This document shows, piece by piece, positions 59,027 to 64,000 of a DNA stretch of 64,000 bases; the stretch's first letter is position 1; every line of letters begins with the position of its first letter. The notes below the pieces were generated by a model. That model saw only the letters and a list, made by a program, of their open reading frames with translations. It did no database searches and was not told the DNA's origin. The stretch spans positions 3,472,001-3,536,000 of the forward strand of contig OY970069.1 in NCBI GenBank assembly GCA_963705325.1. The letters are read 5' to 3'. The DNA is from DATARH01 sp963705325. Its GTDB lineage: Bacteria; Pseudomonadota; Alphaproteobacteria; ATCC43930; CGMCC-115725. Both the position numbers and the translations under genes were made by a program.

Positions 59027-59437
59027 ATGACGTTTGAAGCAAAGAACGGCCGCAAAAGTCCTGGCGAGGAATGTTCGAAGAAGGTGCTGATCGTTGAGGA
59101 TAACGACCTCAACATGAAGCTCTTCAATGACTTGCTAGAGGCGCATGGCTACGACACGCTGCAGACCAGCGACGGGGTGGAGGCGCTAAAACTAGCGCGC
59201 CAGCATCGGCCCGACTTGATCCTGATGGACATCCAGCTTCCTGAGATTTCCGGGCTCGAAGTCACCAAATGGCTCAAGGAAGACGACGACTTGCGCTCGA
59301 TCCCCGTGATCGCGGTCACCGCGTTCGCGATGAAGGGCGACGAAGAGAAGATCCGTGGCGGCGGCTGCGAGGCCTATATCGCCAAGCCGATCTCGGTCGC
59401 TAGCTTTCTTCGTACGGTCGAGCGTTTTCTCGCGTGA
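59027..59437 (+). CDS. divK: Single-domain response regulator DivK
   Basis: 136 residues: KKVLIVEDNDLNMKLFNDLL, phospho-acceptor Asp68 in DLILMDIQLPEISGLEVTKW, and VIAVTAFAMKGDEEKIRGGG then YIAKPISVASF. There is no output domain. DivK relays phosphate from DivJ/PleC to control CckA-CtrA in the alphaproteobacterial cell cycle. The first 18 residues are extra. Followed after 40 bases by pleD, the classic divK-pleD order. Seven-base inverted arms flank the start codon. Confidence 0.93.
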   Translation: MTFEAKNGRKSPGEECSKKVLIVEDNDLNMKLFNDLLEAHGYDTLQTSDGVEALKLARQHRPDLILMDIQLPEISGLEVTKWLKEDDDLRSIPVIAVTAFAMKGDEEKIRGGGCEAYIAKPISVASFLRTVERFLA

Positions 59438-59477
59438 CGTCGCAATTCCCCGCTCATCCTAAATCGGTTGCGCTAAC

Positions 59478-60884
59478 ATGACCGCGCGCGTTCTCGTCGT
59501 CGACGACGTTGAGCTCAACGTCAAGCTGCTCGAAGCCAAGCTGTCGAGCGAATACTTCCAGGTCATCCCGGCTTTTAATGGACCGACCGCGCTCGAACTT
59601 GCCGAGTCCGAATTGCCCGACATCATCCTTCTCGACGTGATGATGCCGCGCATGGACGGGTTCGAGGTGTGCCGCCGGCTGAAAGCGGAAGCTCGGACGG
59701 CCGACATTCCCGTCGTCATGGTAACCGCGCTAAGCGACATCTCCGACCGGCTGCGCGGCCTCGAGGCCGGTGCGGATGACTTTCTCACCAAGCCAGTCAA
59801 CGATATCGCGTTGTTTGCCCGCGTTCGCTCGCTCGTGCGCATGAAGCGGATGATGGAAGAGCTGCGGCTGCGCGAAGAGATTTGCGGACGATTCGGCAGT
59901 CACGAGAGCCACAGCAACTTGGCCGAATCGGTCAGCCAAGCCGACATCGTGCTCGTCGAGCAACAAGGGTTTGGTGCTGCTCGCATCGCCGACACATTGG
60001 CCCCGATCGCCAGGTCGGTAAGGCAGGCGGGAAGCTGCGCCGAGGCGCAGGATGTACTCGACAGCAAGGCGGAGCTCATCATTCTCAGCCTATCGCTGTC
60101 GGACGACGATCCGCTGCGTCTGGTCTCGCAATGGCGCGCCACGGAAAATTTCCGTCAGCTGCCAATCCTATTGCTGGCCGACGAAGGCGAGTTGCCGCGT
60201 CTGGCGAAGGGGCTGGACCTTGGCGCCAACGATTACTTGATTCGCCCCGTCGACCGGAACGAACTGTTGGCGCGCGTTCGCAGCCAAGTGCGCCGCAAGA
60301 GGCTGCAGGACCGGTTGCACGAGAATTACCGGCGCAGCCTCTCGCTGGCGCTGACCGATGAACTCACCGGCCTCTACAACCGGCGCTACGTCGTCGCTCA
60401 TCTCGAAGAACTCCTGCTGCGTATGGCCAATGACGGCAACGTCAGCGAAACCTCGTTGTTGATGTTCGACGTCGATCACTTCAAGGCAGTCAACGACCAG
60501 TTTGGGCATCCCGGCGGCGACGACGCGCTGCGCCAGCTGGCGGATCGCGCCCTGCGTGGCGTCCGCAGCATCGATTTGGTCGCTCGGTTCGGTGGCGAGG
60601 AATTCGTCGTCGTGATGCCCGAGACCGGCCTCAAGGCAGCCGTGATGGTGGCTGAGCGCTTGCGCCGATCGGTGGCGGCTGAACCCTTCAACATCCACAC
60701 AGCCGGCGAACGCCAGCCGATCACGATCAGCCTCGGCGTCGCGATTGCCGAGGTGGGCGATACCGTGGATACGCTACTGCAGCGAGCAGACGACGCGCTT
60801 TACGAAGCGAAGAATGGCGGGCGCAACAGAGTCGTCGCACAAAAACCAGCGCCGCCGGCGATCCCGCTCGCGGCCGCTTCCTGA
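59478..60884 (+). CDS. pleD: Diguanylate cyclase response regulator PleD
   Basis: 468 residues, REC-REC-GGDEF. REC1 has Asp53 in LLDVMMPRMDGFEVCRRL. REC2 lacks the acceptor Asp (LIILSLSLSDDDPLRLVSQW), so it serves only in dimerisation, as in Caulobacter. The GGDEF domain has ELTGLYNRRYVVAHLEELLL, LMFDVDHFKAVNDQFGHPGG and an active RFGGEEF (GGEEF 372-376), with the inhibitory I-site RSID (363-366) five residues earlier. Makes cyclic di-GMP on phosphorylation, driving stalk/flagellar transitions. Operon with divK. Confidence 0.95.
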   Translation: MTARVLVVDDVELNVKLLEAKLSSEYFQVIPAFNGPTALELAESELPDIILLDVMMPRMDGFEVCRRLKAEARTADIPVVMVTALSDISDRLRGLEAGADDFLTKPVNDIALFARVRSLVRMKRMMEELRLREEICGRFGSHESHSNLAESVSQADIVLVEQQGFGAARIADTLAPIARSVRQAGSCAEAQDVLDSKAELIILSLSLSDDDPLRLVSQWRATENFRQLPILLLADEGELPRLAKGLDLGANDYLIRPVDRNELLARVRSQVRRKRLQDRLHENYRRSLSLALTDELTGLYNRRYVVAHLEELLLRMANDGNVSETSLLMFDVDHFKAVNDQFGHPGGDDALRQLADRALRGVRSIDLVARFGGEEFVVVMPETGLKAAVMVAERLRRSVAAEPFNIHTAGERQPITISLGVAIAEVGDTVDTLLQRADDALYEAKNGGRNRVVAQKPAPPAIPLAAAS

Positions 60885-60889
60885 TCGGT

Positions 60890-60915
60890 TTGGGGCTGCC
60901 CTCGAGCAGCCCCAA
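60890..60915. terminator. Bidirectional terminator between pleD and rpmG
   Basis: TTGGGGCTGC (60890-60899) and GCAGCCCCAA (60906-60915) form a perfect ten-pair stem around CCTCGA, five bases after the pleD stop and one before the convergent rpmG stop. Little T-tract, but position and strength suit both genes. Confidence 0.65.
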
Positions 60916-60916
60916 G

Positions 60917-61084
60917 TTACTTGATCCGAGCTTCCTTAAAGACGACGTGCTTGCGCGCGACCGGATCGTATTTTTTCAGCTCGAGCTTTTCGGTCTTCGT
61001 CCGCGGGTTTTTCTTGGTCACGTAGAAGAAGCCGGTGTCGGCGCTGCTGACGAGCTTGATCTGGACGGTGTTGGTCTTGGCCAT
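60917..61084 (-). CDS. rpmG: 50S ribosomal protein L33
   Basis: 55 residues, read directly on the minus strand: MAKTNTVQIKLVSSADTGFF, then YVTKKNPRTKTEKLELKKYD and PVARKHVVFKEARIK. It is the cysteine-free (zinc-independent) form of L33. Too short for some gene callers. Convergent with pleD and 19 bases after the protease gene. Confidence 0.95.
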   Translation of the reverse strand: MAKTNTVQIKLVSSADTGFFYVTKKNPRTKTEKLELKKYDPVARKHVVFKEARIK

Positions 61085-61103
61085 GGCCGGGGCTCGCAGG
61101 ATT

Positions 61104-62735
61104 TCAGGGAATTCGCGTTTGCGAAGATAGCGGGTGACTCGAACCTGTCAAGGCGCCGCCCGGCGAGGTTTGTCCCGAATGAAGCGCCGGGGCGGTGGGA
61201 TGGATCGCGCCGACCGCCTCGCTGTACCGCGTCGGGTCGGTAAGGACGCGTTCGGCGATTTTCAGATCGAGCGTCGGCTTTTCCGTCCGCGCCGGGCAGT
61301 TCTGGCGCAACTGCCGCCAAGCGTTGTCATCGAGCGAGGCGCGCGGGCGCGATGCCGACGCCGCGTCGGGCGTTGCATCGACCGCGCTGCGGAGCGCGGC
61401 GTCGAGTGCGCCGTCCGCATCGGCCAGCCCGGCGGTGCACAACGTCGGGACAACGCCATGCGACTGGAGGTAATACCCTGACGGAGTCACCAGACGCGCC
61501 CAGGTCAGCGTCAGCTCGCCGTCATTGGGCAGGTGCATTACGGTCTGGACCGTGCCCTTGCCGTAGGACGAGCTGCCGATGACCACGGCGCGCCCGACAT
61601 CCTGCAAGGCGGCGGCGACGATTTCCGAGGCCGAAGCGGAACCGCCATTGATCAGCACGGCGAGCGGAATGGTAGGCACGGTCGCATGGCCGGTCGCGGC
61701 AAAATACTGATGGCTCGCTGGGTGCCGGCCGATCGTGGCGACGATCGGGCCCTTGGTGATAAACAGATCGGCGAGGCTCACGGCTTGGTCGAGCAAGCCG
61801 CCAGGGTTGCCGCGCAGATCGAGGACGATGCCGGACAGGTGTCCTCCAGTCGCTCGCTCCTCGTTGGCGATACCCTCGGTCAGGAACTGGGTCGTGCTCT
61901 GATTGAAGCTCGCAATGCGAAAGATCGCGACATTGCCGTCGCGCGAGGCGGTTACGGTCGGCATGATGACGAGCATTCGGGTGATCTTATAGTCCCGGGT
62001 TCCGGGCACTCCCTCGCGCGCGATTGTCACCATGACGGTCGATGAAACCGGCCCGCGCAGCAGGTGGATAATCTCGGCGGCACGCTGACCGGTGGTCGGT
62101 TTCCCGTCGACGGCGACGATGCGATCACCGATGCGCAACCCGGCACGATCGGCAGGACTCTGCTCGGACACCGCGGTGATGCGAAAATCGTCGCTGGTGC
62201 TGTCGAGCGACACCCCGATCCCACCGAACCCGTCACGCGCGGCGCGCTGCTCACGCGCCTCTTCCGGCGGTGCGTAGCGCGAAAATCGGTCAAGCGTGCC
62301 GGTCATGCCATCGAACATCGCCGTGTCGATCGCGTCTTCCGACATCGACGCGATGTGCCCCGAGGCTTTCTTCGCGGCGGCGATGATGGCCGCGATGGTC
62401 TGTCCCGCGTCGGTTGGGCCGATCTCCGGCGGCACTTGGAAACGCGCGACGACAATTCCGTCTTGCGTCAGGGTTAGCTGGTCGCGGTAGTTCGGGTCGC
62501 CGCCGATCGTGACACCGAGCCGCTCATCGAGCTTCGCCAGATTCGCCGCTCCGACTGTGACCAGCTTTTGGCTCGAGATCGGCTCGATATAGAGGTCGGT
62601 GATCTGCTCGACGCCGCGCGCGAAGAGCTGCGCGGTATCAGTGCCGGTCTCGATCTCATGCCCACCGCCGCACGCCGCAAGTGCCGCCATGACCACAAGC
62701 GGGCCAAGCCGACAGACGATCGACGCCAAGCGCAT
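61104..62735 (-). CDS. S41 family C-terminal processing peptidase, lipoprotein
   Basis: 543 residues from ATG 62735 (MRLASIVCRLGPLVVMAALA) with lipobox LAAC, so a membrane-anchored lipoprotein. An S41 N domain, then a PDZ domain (GFGGIGVSLDSTSDDFRITA, AGLRIGDRIVAVDGKPTTGQ), and the Ser-Lys catalytic core: VLINGGSASASEIVAAALQD and GSSSYGKGTVQTVMHLP. Cuts C-terminal tails of periplasmic proteins or peptidoglycan enzymes. CtpA-like; the C-terminal 100 residues are less conserved. Between rnr and rpmG. Confidence 0.9.
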   Translation of the reverse strand: MRLASIVCRLGPLVVMAALAACGGGHEIETGTDTAQLFARGVEQITDLYIEPISSQKLVTVGAANLAKLDERLGVTIGGDPNYRDQLTLTQDGIVVARFQVPPEIGPTDAGQTIAAIIAAAKKASGHIASMSEDAIDTAMFDGMTGTLDRFSRYAPPEEAREQRAARDGFGGIGVSLDSTSDDFRITAVSEQSPADRAGLRIGDRIVAVDGKPTTGQRAAEIIHLLRGPVSSTVMVTIAREGVPGTRDYKITRMLVIMPTVTASRDGNVAIFRIASFNQSTTQFLTEGIANEERATGGHLSGIVLDLRGNPGGLLDQAVSLADLFITKGPIVATIGRHPASHQYFAATGHATVPTIPLAVLINGGSASASEIVAAALQDVGRAVVIGSSSYGKGTVQTVMHLPNDGELTLTWARLVTPSGYYLQSHGVVPTLCTAGLADADGALDAALRSAVDATPDAASASRPRASLDDNAWRQLRQNCPARTEKPTLDLKIAERVLTDPTRYSEAVGAIHPTAPALHSGQTSPGGALTGSSHPLSSQTRIP

Positions 62736-62890
62736 CTTCGACAGCAACCGCGCGCGATTCGGCAATCCCAACTTCCTCTTAATCGCCAATCACGGCGGAT
62801 TGCGCACTGGCGGAGCCTGACAGTGGCGGCGCACAGTAGTTTTTCGCCTTGCTGCGATCAACAAGAGCGGGTGTGGGCCGTCGGATGTTC

Positions 62891-64000
62891 TCAGCGGCGG
62901 CGCCGCAGCCGCGGCTGCCGGCGCCGCGGTGTCGGTGCGCGGAAGCGCGGGGTGGTGTCGTCCTCTAGCCCGAAGACGAGACGCCCTCCAATCGGGTCGG
63001 CCTCGACGAGCCGCACCGTTACTGCGTCGCCGAGCCCGAAGCTACGTCGGCCATGACGTCCGCTCAGCCGCTGGCGCTTTGGATCGAAGCGATACGGCCC
63101 GATCGGCAGATTGGAGAGCGGTACCAGACCGTCAGTGCCACTCTCCGCTAGGCGAATGAACAGGCCGAAGCGAGCGACGCCGCTCACCCGCGCGGCGAAG
63201 GTGTGGCCGATCATTCCGGCACATAGCCGGACCCGGTAGCGGTCAAGCGCGGCGCGCTCGGCGGCGGTGGCGCGGCGCTCGGTCGCGGATATGTGCTGAG
63301 CGATCGCCGCCAGTTCCTCGCCGCGCGCGATCGGCTCACCCAAGAGCGCCCGGTGGACTTGCAGATCGGCATAGCGGCGAATCGGCGAGGTGAAATGCGC
63401 GTAACGCCGTAGCGCCAACCCGAAATGACCGATGTTGCCGGGACTGTACGCGGCTTGCGCCTGGGCGCGCAGGACCAGATCGTTGATCACGGCCGCCTCG
63501 GGCCTTCCCGCCGCACGCGTCAGGATCCGGTTGAACAGTTCGGGACGCAGCGGCTGGCCCTTCGCAAGCGCAAGGCCAGGGACGCCGAGATCGGTGAGCG
63601 CCTGGCGCAGTCCGTCGAGCCGCTCGGGGTCGGGCGCGTCGTGGATGCGGTAGATGCAGGGCCGCCGCCGCGCCTCAAGCTCCTCTGCGGCGGCGACATT
63701 GGCGAGGATCATGAATTCCTCGATCAACTTATGGCTATCGAGCCGGGGATGCGGCTCGACCGCGACCGGTTGCTTGTGGGCGTCGAGCACCACCTTGTAC
63801 TCGACGAGTTCGAGTGCGAGAGCACCGCGTTCCACGCGGGCCCGGCCGAGCGCCGCCCACGCACCGTAGAGCGCATCGAGGCTGTTCTTGCCAATCTCGA
63901 GCTTCCGCGAGCCGTCGTGCGCTGCCTGGACTTGCTCATAGGTGAGCCGCGCCGCCGATCGCATGATTGCGCGCTCGAAGCGATGGCGGAGCTTGCGGCC
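62891..64000 (-). CDS. rnr: Ribonuclease R, C-terminal part
   Basis: The 5' end lies beyond the right edge; the frame is open to 64000 and 369 codons are visible. End of the RNB catalytic domain: LDSHKLIEEFMILANVAAAE, IGHFGLALRRYAHFTSPIRR, then YADLQVHRALLGEP. S1 domain: FAARVSGVARFGLFIRLAES and DGLVPLSNLPIGPYRFDPKR. A short Arg-rich tail (PRRRQPRLRRRR) ends the protein. It degrades structured RNA 3'-5'. Ending the RNB/S1 pair here is typical of alphaproteobacterial RNase R. Confidence 0.93.
   Translation of the reverse strand, partial: GRKLRHRFERAIMRSAARLTYEQVQAAHDGSRKLEIGKNSLDALYGAWAALGRARVERGALALELVEYKVVLDAHKQPVAVEPHPRLDSHKLIEEFMILANVAAAEELEARRRPCIYRIHDAPDPERLDGLRQALTDLGVPGLALAKGQPLRPELFNRILTRAAGRPEAAVINDLVLRAQAQAAYSPGNIGHFGLALRRYAHFTSPIRRYADLQVHRALLGEPIARGEELAAIAQHISATERRATAAERAALDRYRVRLCAGMIGHTFAARVSGVARFGLFIRLAESGTDGLVPLSNLPIGPYRFDPKRQRLSGRHGRRSFGLGDAVTVRLVEADPIGGRLVFGLEDDTTPRFRAPTPRRRQPRLRRRR

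Overview
The window is 64 kb of GC-rich chromosomal DNA from an alphaproteobacterium, most likely Rhodospirillales-like (placement inferred). The reasons are lineage-typical genes (DUF2794, ATPase-zeta/DUF1476, EipB/DUF1849, HdaA, DivK-PleD, a zinc-ribbon DinB, a 41-residue aa3-oxidase subunit IV) and alphaproteobacterial gene orders (yfgM-bamB-der; cvpA-purF-SDR; rpsF-rpsR-rplI; purC-purS-purQ-purL-bolA-grxD; ppk-ppx). No rRNA, tRNA, CRISPR array, transposase or prophage was seen.

Layout. 0-9.7 kb is accessory metabolism: the end of a GH8 glycanase, a YncE-like propeller, an alpha/beta hydrolase, DUF924, a GFA-family enzyme, a large FAD/Fe-S 2-hydroxyacid dehydrogenase and a Crp/Fnr regulator. 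9.8-12.3 kb is an aminotransferase-hydratase-cytochrome b561 operon. 12.8-18.5 kb is yfgM-bamB-der followed by an MBOAT O-acyltransferase and an SGNH-like membrane protein. 18.5-25.8 kb is a tightly packed minus-strand run alr-mlaE-mlaF-radA-cvpA-purF-SDR. 25.9-31.1 kb holds dnaB, cfa, rplI, rpsR, rpsF, grxD and bolA. 31.1-43.1 kb holds most of the purine genes present (purL, purQ, purS, purC, purB, purN), interleaved with NRDE, ATPase-zeta, an acyltransferase, a TauD-like dioxygenase, an RluA-type synthase, a cupin and ndk. 43.2-55.8 kb is DUF2066, a CDP-alcohol phosphatidyltransferase, PerM, hdaA, sixA, two NAD(P) oxidoreductases, ppk, ppx, rnd and aspS. 55.8-64 kb is eipB, a ROK kinase with dinB, divK-pleD, rpmG, a C-terminal processing protease and the 3' part of rnr.

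Sequence quality matters here. Fourteen genes between about 21.6 and 48.7 kb, including alr, radA, mlaE, mlaF, purL, purC, purB and purN, have full-length homologous protein sequence spread over two or three frames by single-base indels, many of them extra bases in C/G runs. These look like uncorrected sequencing errors in patches rather than true pseudogenes. For these genes I give whole-gene extents.

The most unusual non-coding feature is an array of seven AACAGCGG-type units spaced 11-12 bp apart (4719-4806), followed by an AT-rich stretch holding a GAAC-N7-GAAC LexA-type site, upstream of the GFA gene. The best candidate for a little-described protein system is the MBOAT/SGNH pair behind der.
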